Assembly (NCBI GenBank): GCA_045639085.1 | Contig: JAZUCM010000074.1 | Coordinates: 1 to 39,809 of the forward strand | DNA from: Gastranaerophilus sp045639085 | Lineage (GTDB): Bacteria; Cyanobacteriota; Vampirovibrionia; Gastranaerophilales; Gastranaerophilaceae | Length of the DNA stretch: 39,809 nt | Direction of reading: 5' to 3' | In this document: piece after piece, positions 30,215 to 37,661 of the stretch | Layout: each line of letters opens with the position of its first letter | Position numbering within the stretch: position 1 is the first letter of the stretch | Notes under the pieces: generated by a model | What the model saw: only the letters and a program-made list of their open reading frames with translations | Told to the model about the DNA's origin: nothing | Databases searched by the model: none | Made by a program: the position numbers and the translations under genes

Positions 30215-31429
30215 TTAACGCTTAACGCACCTTACAAAGTGAGTACTAGACCGTACGAGCGGGTAACGAAAGCCCGCTGGGAAATGCTGGCGCCAAGCCT
30301 TGCCAGACTCTCCAGAAGAGATGACAGAGCTAGACCAAAAGGTACCAGACGTAATTCCAAGAAGTTCTTTGTTGAAAAACATCGCAGTTAGTTCGTCTTT
30401 GTTAGGAAGTCTGCTTTCAGGGTCTTGGGCTGAGCATTTTGCACCAGCTTCAATCTGCGTGACTGAAGTTCCGCCATTTGCATTTGTTGAAAGCGCGTAT
30501 GGAGCAACAATATTTGAATCTAATGAGTAAAGTGCTGTTATGAAGCCAATGTCCTTACCAACAGCATTAGGACCTTTATTTCCATTCAAATCGTAGATAA
30601 AGTTTGCACACATCTTAGGTTGACTGTAGTGCCATGCGTTGCCTTCTACATCTGCTGTACACTGTGGATTGTAATATAATGCAATCGTTTCTCCGTTTTG
30701 GGTTTCAAAGGCTGCAGCCTTTGTGTCAATATGCTGTTGTGGGTTTCTATAAACATTTCCACCTTCACTCGCACCGTTATCGTCATAACTGCCGGTGAAC
30801 ATTGAGTTGAGTTCAGATAATTTTGTCGGCCAAGTTTTTGTTGAACCGGCCAAATTTGTGAATGACGCCGCAACACCACAATCAGCAAGATGTGTTGCGT
30901 CGCAAATGTTGTTGATTTTAAGAACCTTGCTCAGACCTTCTGTCAAAAACGCCTCCGCTGCCGTGTCTTTTGTCGCAGTAACGGAACCGTCTGTGTTTGA
31001 TCCTTCGTATTCGCCGTAACCATTCAACTGTGGCATCATTGCGATAGCTTGGGACATTCTCGCGTAAAGCGCCTTTCTTTGCGTGTTCCAAGTTCGTTCG
31101 TTGATATTCGCCATCAAGCTTGGCAGGGTTATTGCAGCAACCACACCGATAATTGTGAGGGATAACAATATCTCCGCCATAGTAAATCCAACGCTCTGCG
31201 TCATTGCGAGCCGGCTGAGCCGGTTCCATATTCGTACCGAAAAATCACAAGACTTAACGGTTAAAGGCGATAGTCCGGCGCGGCAACCCAGCCGATTGAG
31301 CGCAGCGAAATCGGTCAATATCGTCACGCTGGCTGACTGACCTCGTCTGAACTCGGTCAGCTGGTTTGCTTCGTCGTTCGCGTTGCTCACTCCTCGCAAT
31401 GACGCATGTTTTTTTAATGTTTTAATCAT
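30215..31429 (-). CDS. Type IV prepilin-like protein with an 80-residue leader
   Basis: 404 residues from the ATG at 31429, which has CGGAGG six bases upstream. The class III signal is SVGFTMAEILLSLTIIGVVAAITLPSLM (about 79-106): cleavage is expected after Gly81, giving mature Phe1 and Glu5, with a hydrophobic N-terminal helix. The mature body is large, with a C-terminal TFWSSSVISSGESGKAWRQHFPAGFRYPLVRSSTHFVRCVKR lectin- or FimH-like ending often seen in major pseudopilin-like proteins of this lineage. The leader is abnormally long because a 210-bp repeat (70 codons, 31197-31406) is inserted in frame between MIKTLKKH and TQSVGFTMAE. Expression is likely controlled by a structured leader RNA. 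Confidence 0.85.
   Translation of the reverse strand: MIKTLKKHASLRGVSNANDEANQLTEFRRGQSASVTILTDFAALNRLGCRAGLSPLTVKSCDFSVRIWNRLSRLAMTQSVGFTMAEILLSLTIIGVVAAITLPSLMANINERTWNTQRKALYARMSQAIAMMPQLNGYGEYEGSNTDGSVTATKDTAAEAFLTEGLSKVLKINNICDATHLADCGVAASFTNLAGSTKTWPTKLSELNSMFTGSYDDNGASEGGNVYRNPQQHIDTKAAAFETQNGETIALYYNPQCTADVEGNAWHYSQPKMCANFIYDLNGNKGPNAVGKDIGFITALYSLDSNIVAPYALSTNANGGTSVTQIEAGAKCSAQDPESRLPNKDELTAMFFNKELLGITSGTFWSSSVISSGESGKAWRQHFPAGFRYPLVRSSTHFVRCVKR
31197..31406. repeat. Palindrome-bounded repeat inserted in frame in the prepilin leader
   Basis: 14-bp perfect terminal inverted repeats TGCGTCATTGCGAG (31197-31210) and CTCGCAATGACGCA (31393-31406) bound a 210-bp GC-richer segment with internal dyads (CCGGCTGAGCCGG at 31211-31223). 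210 is a multiple of three, and the reading frame continues through without a stop. The CGTCATTGCGAG end resembles a widespread family of intergenic palindromic repeats in bacteria (recalled, not searched). Confidence 0.8.
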
Positions 31430-31434
31430 GTTTA

Positions 31435-31528
31435 CCTCCGTAATCTTGCGCTCGCAAGGGTCGGAGGTTTTGGCAAAACATGAGCCCCAACGCCAGATAT
31501 AATCAGGCTGTTGAGGCGCCCCCCCCCC
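31435..31528 (-). promoter_or_regulatory. Structured prepilin leader RNA with Shine-Dalgarno in a hairpin
   Basis: In the minus-strand RNA the CGGAGG ribosome-binding site (31440-31435) pairs with CCTCCG (31467-31462) around an inner stem CTTGCG/CGCAAG (31445-31458). Upstream lies a second hairpin of ten base pairs (CCTCAAC-A-GCC / GGC-GTTGGGG, 31516-31485), preceded by a run of ten G (31519-31528) that could compete for CCTCC. This is a plausible translational switch. No c-di-GMP (GEMM) riboswitch signature is seen. Confidence 0.6.
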
Positions 31529-31576
31529 TATTGAACTTCTTATTCTTTTATTGTAGTTTGTATAATTCATATTCTC

Positions 31577-31605
31577 ATTATTTACCATGTTCGCGATTTT
31601 GTCAA
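31577..31605 (-). promoter_or_regulatory. Prepilin promoter
   Basis: Minus strand TTGACA (31605-31600), 17-bp spacer, AATAAT (31582-31577). The transcription start near 31570 gives a leader of about 140 bases. Confidence 0.75.
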
Positions 31606-31619
31606 GAGGGGGAACGAAA

Positions 31620-31652
31620 GTTAATAAGTTAATGAGTTAATAACTTATTAAC
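31620..31652. repeat. Three tandem octamers with an inverse copy
   Basis: GTTAATAA, GTTAATGA, GTTAATAA (31620-31643) followed by C and TTATTAAC (31645-31652). Lies 15-47 bases upstream of the prepilin -35 box and directly beside the gap terminator; possible regulator site or UP element. Confidence 0.6.
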
Positions 31653-31682
31653 AAAAAACGCCCTCATTCGAGAGCGTTTTTT
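31653..31682. terminator. Terminator of gap
   Basis: Stem A6-CGC...GCG-T6 with an inner CTC/GAG extension; read on the minus strand it ends in a T-tract 23 bases after the gap stop codon. Usable from both strands. Confidence 0.85.
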
Positions 31683-31705
31683 CAATCTTTGTCTTAAATT
31701 AAAAA

Positions 31706-32710
31706 TTATAATTTAGACGCAACCATTCTTGTTGTTTCAGCCAAACGAGTTGAGTAACCCATTTCGTTATCGTACCAAGAAACAACTTTAACCATGTTGT
31801 CGCCCATTGTCATTGTCAATGCAGCGTCAACAGTTGAAGATTGTGATGAACCGATAAAGTCAGAAGATACAAGCGGTTCTTCAGAGTAGCAAAGAACATG
31901 TCCGTCTGCAGCTTCTTTCAATGCCGCGTTTACAGCTTCAACTGTAACAGGTTTTTCAGTTTCGAACACAACGTCAACAACTGAAACGTCTGGAGTAGGA
32001 ACTCTCATAGCGAAACCGTTCAATTTACCTTTCAATTCAGGAAGAACCAAAGCAACAGCTTTAGCAGCACCTGTTGTTGTAGGAACGATGTTCAACGCAC
32101 CAGCTCTTGCACGACGTGGATCTTTGTGGCCAGCGTCAAGAATTCTTTGGTCGCCTGTGTATGAGTGAACTGTTGTCATCAAACCTTTAACGATACCGAA
32201 TTTTTCGGAAATAACTTTAGCAACTGGAGCCAAGCAGTTTGTTGTGCAAGATGCCATAGAAATTACGTTGTGTTTTGTTGTATCGTATTCTTTTTCGTTT
32301 ACACCTAAAACGATTGTAATATCTTCGTTTTTAGCTGGAGCTGAGATGATAACTTTTTTAGCACCTGCAGCGATGTGAGCTTTCGCTTTTTCAGCATCTG
32401 TATAGAAGCCGGTTGATTCAACAACAACTTCTACGCCCAATTTAGCCCAAGGAAGGTTTGCCGGATCTTTTTCAGCAAAGAACAAGATTTTTTTGCCGTT
32501 GATTACCAAACCATCTTCAGCTACTTCAACAGTACCATCGAATTTACCCATAACTGAGTCATATTTGAAAACGTGAGCTGCGTTAGCAGGTGTCAAACCA
32601 GGGTCGTTGATAGCAACATAATCGATTTCGTTGTAAATACCTTCTCTGATAGCTGCTCTCAATGTGTTACGTCCGATTCTTCCGAATCCGTTAATAGCTA
32701 CTTTTACCAT
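31706..32710 (-). CDS. gap: Glyceraldehyde-3-phosphate dehydrogenase
   Basis: 334 residues, normal family length. Converts glyceraldehyde-3-phosphate and NAD+ to 1,3-bisphosphoglycerate. Rossmann start VAINGFGRIGRNTLRA, cofactor Asp36 in INDPGL (NAD+ preferred), catalytic Cys155 in SMASCTTNC, and HSYTGDQRILDAGHKDPRRARAGALNIVPTTTGAAKA. Codon use looks like that of a highly expressed gene. Start ATG has AAGGAG upstream. Promoter TTGATT, 17-bp spacer, TATAAA on the minus strand. It is divergent from the ZIP transporter gene. Confidence 0.97.
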   Translation of the reverse strand: MVKVAINGFGRIGRNTLRAAIREGIYNEIDYVAINDPGLTPANAAHVFKYDSVMGKFDGTVEVAEDGLVINGKKILFFAEKDPANLPWAKLGVEVVVESTGFYTDAEKAKAHIAAGAKKVIISAPAKNEDITIVLGVNEKEYDTTKHNVISMASCTTNCLAPVAKVISEKFGIVKGLMTTVHSYTGDQRILDAGHKDPRRARAGALNIVPTTTGAAKAVALVLPELKGKLNGFAMRVPTPDVSVVDVVFETEKPVTVEAVNAALKEAADGHVLCYSEEPLVSSDFIGSSQSSTVDAALTMTMGDNMVKVVSWYDNEMGYSTRLAETTRMVASKL

Positions 32711-32757
32711 AAATTTTTACTCCTTCTTATTAATAGTAAAATTTTTATACATGACAT

Positions 32758-32786
32758 TTTATAACACCAACAAAAAAACTAATCAA
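32758..32786 (-). promoter_or_regulatory. gap promoter
   Basis: Minus strand TTGATT (32786-32781), 17-bp spacer, TATAAA (32763-32758). Confidence 0.65.
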
Positions 32787-32852
32787 GTTTTTTATCCGAA
32801 TGTTAATCAAATTTTAATGTTTGTGTTAAGATAGACACACTGGAGCAAAAAT

Positions 32853-33641
32853 ATGATAGAAAATATTGGCATAGCATTTTTATTAACTCTTTTAGCCGGA
32901 TTAGCCACCACAATCGGCGGCGCTATCGCTTTTATTGTAAAACCCGACAACTTAAAAGCTTTATCCGTAGGTTTGGGTTTTTCAGCAGGCGTTATGATTT
33001 TTCTATCATTAACCGAAATTCTTCCGACCGCAAGTGAAAGTCTCGCGGTGAATTTCCCAAATTTCCACGAATGGCTGGTTTACTTTAGTTTCATCGTAGG
33101 AATAGTAATCGCGGTTTTAATCGACTATTTTATCCCGGACCACATCGACCAGGAAGAAGTTTTGCACCCTGATGAACCTTGTACACACCATCATAAAATT
33201 AAAAAAGCCGGATTATTTATGGCAATCGCGATTTGCGTTCACAACTTCCCGGAAGGCATGGCGACATTTTTATCTGCAACACAAAGCCTTCAATTAGGGG
33301 TATCGGTTGCAATAGCGATTGCAATACACAATATTCCGGAAGGTATTGCCGTTGCAATGCCGATTTACCATATCACGGGCAAAAAACGCTATGCCATGCT
33401 ATATGCCTCACTTTCAGGCCTGTCAGAACCTTTAGGCGCTTTTTTAGGTATGTTCTTACTGCAATGCTTATTTCCACAAATGGTCATCGGGTTTTTATTA
33501 GCCGCAGTTGCCGGAATTATGATTTATATATCATTCGACACCCTTCTTCCTCTCGCTAAAGAATACGGCGACTGGCACTTGTCAATGATCGGTATTGTTA
33601 CAGGCATGCTCTTTATTTGGCTGAGTTTGTTAATCTTATAG
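32853..33641 (+). CDS. ZIP-family metal transporter (ZupT-like)
   Basis: 262 residues with eight predicted membrane helices. The metal-binding helix 4 and 5 motifs HNFPEGMATFL and HNIPEGIAVAMPIY are intact, and the intracellular loop is His-rich (HPDEPCTHHHKI, about 109-120). ZupT-type members import zinc and other divalent metals into the cytoplasm without ATP. Start follows TGGAG. It stands alone, divergent from gap and 79 bases before the ArsB/NhaD-type gene, which has its own promoter. Confidence 0.92.
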   Translation: MIENIGIAFLLTLLAGLATTIGGAIAFIVKPDNLKALSVGLGFSAGVMIFLSLTEILPTASESLAVNFPNFHEWLVYFSFIVGIVIAVLIDYFIPDHIDQEEVLHPDEPCTHHHKIKKAGLFMAIAICVHNFPEGMATFLSATQSLQLGVSVAIAIAIHNIPEGIAVAMPIYHITGKKRYAMLYASLSGLSEPLGAFLGMFLLQCLFPQMVIGFLLAAVAGIMIYISFDTLLPLAKEYGDWHLSMIGIVTGMLFIWLSLLIL

Positions 33642-33656
33642 TCAAACTCCCCCCTT

Positions 33657-33686
33657 TTGACTTTTAATTAGAGCTTGTGTTATAGT
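33657..33686 (+). promoter_or_regulatory. Promoter of the ArsB/NhaD-type transporter
   Basis: TTGACT (33657-33662), 18-bp spacer, TATAGT (33681-33686). A second overlapping candidate is TTGTGT with ATATAA 17 bp on. GGAGAG precedes the ATG. Confidence 0.6.
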
Positions 33687-33720
33687 AGAAACGATATATA
33701 TAAATGGAGAGTATATTATT

Positions 33721-35067
33721 ATGTTACAAGAAATTATCACTAGTCATGGAATGCTGATTTCAGGATTAATTTTAGTAATTGCGTATGTATTCATCGCATC
33801 CGAAAAAATCCAAAAATCAGTAGTTGCGCTTGTTGGCGCCTCATTGACACTACTTTTAGGCTTGTTGCCTTTCCACGGTCACTTAGACCAAAACGCCGGC
33901 GATTATATTCGCGGTATATTTGATTATATCGAATTTGAAGTAATTTTTCTTCTTATCGGTATGATGATACTTGTTCACATCGCAAGCAGAAGCGGTGTCT
34001 TCAAATGGATGGCACTTGAACTTTTAAAACTGACAAAAGGACACCCAAAACTTGTCTTGTTCACATTGGCAGCATTTACCGCAGTAGCATCAGCATTCTT
34101 GGATAACGTTACAACCGTTGTTTTGATGATGCCTATTACATTTGTTATTGCAAAAGAATTCGACATCGACCCGGTTCCGTTCTTAATCACAGAAGTTTTA
34201 GCATCTAACATCGGCGGAACAGCAACACTTATCGGCGATCCGCCAAACATCATTATCGGAGCTAAAGCCGGTTTAAGCTTTATGGACTTTATTGTTGAAT
34301 TAACCCCGATTGTAGCAGTAATTTTCATTGCGTCAATTGCAGTTCTAACATTTATGTTCAGAAAGCAACTTAAAGCGACACCAGAACGTATGCAACACGT
34401 TGCAAACATTGACAATTCAAAAACCATTACTGATAAATGGCTAATGATTCGCTCAATGGTAACACTTGCACTCGTAATCCTCGGTTTTGTAACACACGAT
34501 TTAACAGGAATTCCGGCGTATGTGTTTGCAGTTGCGGGTGCATCATTCTTGCTATTATTTGAAAAACCAAAAGAAATTTACGCTGATGTTGAATGGCTAA
34601 CAATATTTTTCTTCGTAGGCTTATTCATCATTATCGGCGGATTTGAGGCTAACGGCGGCATACAGTTCCTCGCAAACAAACTCATCGAAGTAACAAACGG
34701 TAGCTTGAATTTTGCAACAATGCTAATCCTATGGGGCTCAGGAATCTTGTCCGGCATAATCGACAATATTCCATACACGGCAACAATGGCACCATTAATC
34801 AGCGAACTAATCAATCCTGAAAACGCAAACGCTATCATATACACTGGTAGCACAAATTCACCACTCTGGTGGGCATTGTCACTTGGTGCCTGCTTAGGCG
34901 GAAACTTAACGATTATCGGCGCTGCCGCTAACGTAATTGTTTCTGAAACCGCGACATCAAAAGGCCACCCGATTTCATTTATGAGATTTATGAAATACGG
35001 CGCACTCATAACATTTATTTCATTGGCACTTTCATCAATTTACTTGTGGATTAGATATTTGAAATAA
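33721..35067 (+). CDS. ArsB/NhaD-type ion transporter
   Basis: 448 residues, about 11 membrane helices, ion transporter (IT) superfamily. Conserved family features include the duplicated re-entrant regions SAFLDNVTTVVLMMPIT (about 121-137) with IGGTATLIGDPPNIIIGAKAG, and the second-half equivalents GIIDNIPYTATMAPLI and CLGGNLTIIGAAANVIVSETA. Members are Na+/H+ antiporters (NhaD) or arsenite and dicarboxylate carriers; no arsenic genes are near, so sodium-proton exchange is the likelier role. The gene ends in a bidirectional terminator shared with the convergent XRE gene. Confidence 0.88.
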   Translation: MLQEIITSHGMLISGLILVIAYVFIASEKIQKSVVALVGASLTLLLGLLPFHGHLDQNAGDYIRGIFDYIEFEVIFLLIGMMILVHIASRSGVFKWMALELLKLTKGHPKLVLFTLAAFTAVASAFLDNVTTVVLMMPITFVIAKEFDIDPVPFLITEVLASNIGGTATLIGDPPNIIIGAKAGLSFMDFIVELTPIVAVIFIASIAVLTFMFRKQLKATPERMQHVANIDNSKTITDKWLMIRSMVTLALVILGFVTHDLTGIPAYVFAVAGASFLLLFEKPKEIYADVEWLTIFFFVGLFIIIGGFEANGGIQFLANKLIEVTNGSLNFATMLILWGSGILSGIIDNIPYTATMAPLISELINPENANAIIYTGSTNSPLWWALSLGACLGGNLTIIGAAANVIVSETATSKGHPISFMRFMKYGALITFISLALSSIYLWIRYLK

Positions 35068-35087
35068 TTGAAAAGCAACACTATAGC

Positions 35088-35118
35088 AAAAAGACCACTT
35101 ATAAGAGTGGTCTTTTTT
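35088..35118. terminator. Bidirectional terminator
   Basis: A5-GACCACT (35088-35099) / AGTGGTC-T6 (35106-35118), 12-bp stem between the convergent transporter and XRE genes. Confidence 0.88.
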
Positions 35119-35122
35119 ATGC

Positions 35123-35332
35123 TTAATTTTCATTTGGAATATATTTCAATAAATCACCCGTAGAACACTCCAACGCATAACAAAGACGATCCAATGTTTC
35201 AAAATCAATACCCTTTGTTGAATCATAATAAAGATTATAAACCGTATTATACCTCAAACCCGCAATCTTTGCCGTTTCGGCAATAGACAATCTTTTCATT
35301 CCCATAATTATTGAAACGTTATTTTTTATCAT
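35123..35332 (-). CDS. Small XRE-family (Cro/CI-type) regulator
   Basis: 69 residues. MKRLSIAETAKIAGLRYNTVYNLYYDSTKGIDFETLDRLCYALECSTGDLLKYIPNE is a complete Cro/CI HTH of the short YozG/HTH_26 type. Alternative ATGs at residues 10 and 12 are possible; no Shine-Dalgarno decides. Its promoter region is shared with the divergent gene at 35430 and contains a 7-bp inverted repeat around TTCGTT at 35346-35365, a likely operator. The proposed target is the divergent gene. Confidence 0.85.
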   Translation of the reverse strand: MIKNNVSIIMGMKRLSIAETAKIAGLRYNTVYNLYYDSTKGIDFETLDRLCYALECSTGDLLKYIPNEN

Positions 35333-35345
35333 AACAACATTCTAT

Positions 35346-35407
35346 AACTTATTTCGTTATAAGTTGACATTTTTCATTATAAAGAGTAATATATCCTTAT
35401 AAGGATA
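35346..35407. promoter_or_regulatory. Divergent promoter region with two dyads
   Basis: On the plus strand TTGACA (35364-35369), 17-bp spacer, TAATAT (35387-35392). AACTTAT-TTCGTT-ATAAGTT (35346-35365) overlaps the -35 edge, and the perfect 16-bp palindrome TATCCTTATAAGGATA (35392-35407) covers the predicted start. Probable operators of the XRE gene product. Confidence 0.65.
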
Positions 35408-35429
35408 CAATTACGAAATATTTCTTAAC

Positions 35430-35903
35430 ATGGCGACTAAAATGAAACTTGATGAAACACAAATATCAAATTTAATATTAGAGAAATCATTACAGATTTC
35501 TAACGATATTGTGCTTGAAATCAACAGAGAACAATTAATATTAAACAAAAGGGGATTAATCCATCCGGCAATCAATATGTCAATTAACTTTGAGTCACAA
35601 CCGATTAATCCAATAACATTCAGCGCAGAACACGTGCAAAAACTTATATGCGAACACTTAAATCTACAACCCAATGAAGTCATTTTTATTAATGGCTCTG
35701 CAGTCGAATTTGAGTTTAAAATTCATTTTGCTCCAAACAAAGAATGGCAAATAATAGTTTACGAATACAACCAAGCAAAAATGAATGCCATTGAATTCTA
35801 TGAAGATCAAACTTTTGATATATCAACAAACTTAACACCTCAAATTGGGCCATATAAACAACTTGGAAGTTCAAATTATTACTTTCGCTGGTTCGAAGAT
35901 TAA
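35430..35903 (+). CDS. Uncharacterised 157-residue protein divergent from an XRE regulator
   Basis: Soluble, mixed alpha/beta. Features: an N-terminal helix (KMKLDETQISNLILEKSLQI), beta-rich middle (LICEHLNLQPNEVIFINGSAVEFEFKIHF) and C-terminal YKQLGSSNYYFRWFED. No signal peptide or membrane segment and no family recognised. The ATG lacks a Shine-Dalgarno, with a predicted leader of about 30 bases. Divergent arrangement with a small repressor suggests an accessory, tightly regulated gene. Confidence 0.7.
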   Translation: MATKMKLDETQISNLILEKSLQISNDIVLEINREQLILNKRGLIHPAINMSINFESQPINPITFSAEHVQKLICEHLNLQPNEVIFINGSAVEFEFKIHFAPNKEWQIIVYEYNQAKMNAIEFYEDQTFDISTNLTPQIGPYKQLGSSNYYFRWFED

Positions 35904-35982
35904 CTTTAAATCCTCCCCCCGAATATGAATATCGCCCTTCGGTAATATCATTTACATGAACTCCCTACTTAAACACTCCCGC

Positions 35983-36100
35983 ATTCCCGTACGGGAATAA
36001 TTACATCTTTTCAAAGGTAAAAACGGGCAAGTATTCCCGTACGGGAATATTTGCTTGACAAAGGCCCCGAATTAGTTATAATATTACTGTACGGTAATAT
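35983..36100. promoter_or_regulatory. hipBA promoter with three palindromic operators
   Basis: ATTCCCGTACGGGAAT occurs perfectly at 35983-35998 and 36033-36048 (the latter extended to TATTCCCGTACGGGAATA, 36032-36049). A variant ATATTACTGTACGGTAATAT is at 36081-36100. The centres are 50 bp apart each time. Promoter TTGACA (36055-36060), 16-bp spacer, TATAAT (36077-36082): operator 2 abuts the -35 and operator 3 covers the -10 and start. This fits autorepression by HipB. Confidence 0.85.
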
Positions 36101-36111
36101 TAGAGGTTGAA

Positions 36112-36321
36112 ATGCTTATCAAATCAACAAAAGACATCGGAAGTTTGATTAAAGAAACAAGACAAAAACAAAATCTTACGCAGGCTGAATTGGCGCAATT
36201 GTCAAACCTTGGAACCCGTTTTATTTCTGATTTAGAAAACGGCAAACCTACTTGCGAAATAGAAAAAGTCTTGAAAGTTATCTTTAATCTCGGCATTAAG
36301 CTAGAGGTGAATAATGGCTAA
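36112..36321 (+). CDS. hipB: HipB-type antitoxin, XRE family
   Basis: 69 residues. DIGSLIKETRQKQNLTQAELAQLSNLGTRFISDLENGKPTCEIEKVLKVIFNLGIKLEV is a Cro/CI HTH of the HipB type, including the typical R-x-IS-x-LENGK and LGI-x-L-x-V ending. HipB binds palindromes upstream of its own gene and neutralises HipA. It overlaps the hipA start by 8 bp. TAGAGG precedes the ATG. Confidence 0.92.
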   Translation: MLIKSTKDIGSLIKETRQKQNLTQAELAQLSNLGTRFISDLENGKPTCEIEKVLKVIFNLGIKLEVNNG

Positions 36322-37510
36322 AGAATTATCCGTAAGACTACACGGCGAAGAAGTTGGTCTCTTGCGCCTTGTCAATGGAAAAATGGAATTCACATACAAT
36401 GAAAGTGCAAAAAACTCTATTTCTTTAAGCTTGCCTCTTCAAAAAGAACCCTTTAAGGAAAAAGCTTGCCGCGCATATTTTGGTGGATTATTGCCGGAAA
36501 ACCCTAACATGCGATCAATTCTGGCTAAAAAATATAATATTAATGTAAACGATGATTTTAAACTTTTAGAAGCCATTGGGCACGACTGTGCCGGCGCTAT
36601 TTCATTCCATCAACCGAATGAGCCGATTAATAATACCAAGGTTTATAAATTAAGCGGAACAGTTTTAACTGATAATGAATTGAAAAAATATATTGAAGAA
36701 CTACCTTATCGACCATATATGGGAAAAAGGTTATCGCTTGCAGGAGCTCAAGAAAAAGCAGCAATTTGTGTTTATGATGATAATTTCATTTTGCCCGACG
36801 ACAATGTTCCGACAACCCATATCTTAAAAACAGCTCTACCAAACTATATTCAATCAATTCAAAACGAATATATTTGTATGAAAGCCGCAAAAGAAGTCGG
36901 ATTAAATGTTGCAAATGTTGAAATTCACAAAATCGACGGCCTGGAATTTTTATTGGTCGAACGTTTTGACCGCATCAAATACAATGCAGAATTGAATAAA
37001 AATCCAAAACCTGCATACAAAAGAATTTTACAAGAAGATTTTGCGCAAGCACTGGGCGTTCAATCTCGTGATAAATATTCTATTACAATAAAAAACTGTC
37101 TAAAAGTTTTAAATCATACCCACGCACCGGCTTTGGCAAAAAATGAATTTGCAAAGCGCGTTATTTTTAACTATTTGATAGGAAACACCGACGCGCACGG
37201 GAAAAATTTCTCAATATATTGGTATTTTGACAATATAGAATTAACCCCGGCATACGATTTGTTATGCTCAAGTATTTATGATTGCGATCAACGTATTGCA
37301 ATGAAAATTGGTAAGGCTAAATTTTATGCCGATATTACTGAAAAAGATTGGGAATTATTTGCTCAAGATTTAGATATTTCGCCCAAAATTGTTTTTTCAG
37401 AACTTGAAAGACAAAAAAAACTTTTGCCGGGAATCCTAAAAAAAATCACCAACGAATCGGACTGGGAAATCGGCAAGCGTATTTTGGAATATGTTCAAAC
37501 TAAGCCTTAA
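36314..37510 (+). CDS. hipA: HipA-type serine/threonine kinase toxin
   Basis: 398 residues with both parts of HipA: an N-terminal lobe of about 100 residues (LSLPLQKEPFKEKACRAYFGGLLPEN) and the kinase. Key residues: Ser141 in the P-loop segment SLAGAQEKAA (autophosphorylation site of E. coli HipA equivalent), the catalytic loop RVIFNYLIGNTDAHGKNFS (Asp293) and the PAYDLL metal-binding segment (Asp315). E. coli HipA phosphorylates glutamyl-tRNA synthetase and causes persistence; the target here is inferred only by homology. Slightly shorter than E. coli HipA (440) but with all motifs intact. Terminator at 37581-37607. Confidence 0.93.
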   Translation: MAKELSVRLHGEEVGLLRLVNGKMEFTYNESAKNSISLSLPLQKEPFKEKACRAYFGGLLPENPNMRSILAKKYNINVNDDFKLLEAIGHDCAGAISFHQPNEPINNTKVYKLSGTVLTDNELKKYIEELPYRPYMGKRLSLAGAQEKAAICVYDDNFILPDDNVPTTHILKTALPNYIQSIQNEYICMKAAKEVGLNVANVEIHKIDGLEFLLVERFDRIKYNAELNKNPKPAYKRILQEDFAQALGVQSRDKYSITIKNCLKVLNHTHAPALAKNEFAKRVIFNYLIGNTDAHGKNFSIYWYFDNIELTPAYDLLCSSIYDCDQRIAMKIGKAKFYADITEKDWELFAQDLDISPKIVFSELERQKKLLPGILKKITNESDWEIGKRILEYVQTKP

Positions 37511-37580
37511 CCAATTTCACCGACCTTGTCAAATCCCCCACCTGAATAGCCTCCTTCGGTAATGTTAATTTAGTCGAAGA

Positions 37581-37607
37581 CGATACATAATCTAGTATCG
37601 GTTTTTT
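37581..37607 (+). terminator. Terminator after hipA
   Basis: CGATAC (37581-37586) / GTATCG (37595-37600) hairpin followed by six T residues. Confidence 0.75.
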
Positions 37608-37612
37608 AAGAC

Positions 37613-37641
37613 TTGAACTTTTACGAGTTAGAAAAGTTCAA
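37613..37641 (+). promoter_or_regulatory. Hairpin in the SLH gene leader
   Basis: Perfect 10-bp stem TTGAACTTTT (37613-37622) / AAAAGTTCAA (37632-37641) just before AAGGAGG. May stabilise the mRNA or be a regulator site; promoter of the SLH gene was not clearly found. Confidence 0.6.
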
Positions 37642-37661
37642 ACTTACACAAGGAGGTAAAA

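Noticed and set aside
31435..31528. Prepilin leader as a known c-di-GMP riboswitch (GEMM)
   Set aside because: The conserved GEMM core and tetraloop-receptor motifs are not visible; kept only as an unassigned structured leader.
31430..31588. Longer reading of the prepilin starting at 31588 (53 extra residues)
   Set aside because: The frame is open by chance through the leader, including the G10 tract. The ATG at 31429 has a perfect ribosome-binding site, and the upstream residues look like translated non-coding structure.
35983..36100. Repeated palindromes as a CRISPR-like array
   Set aside because: Only three copies, the third degenerate, all placed on a promoter and next to hipB; operators explain them better.
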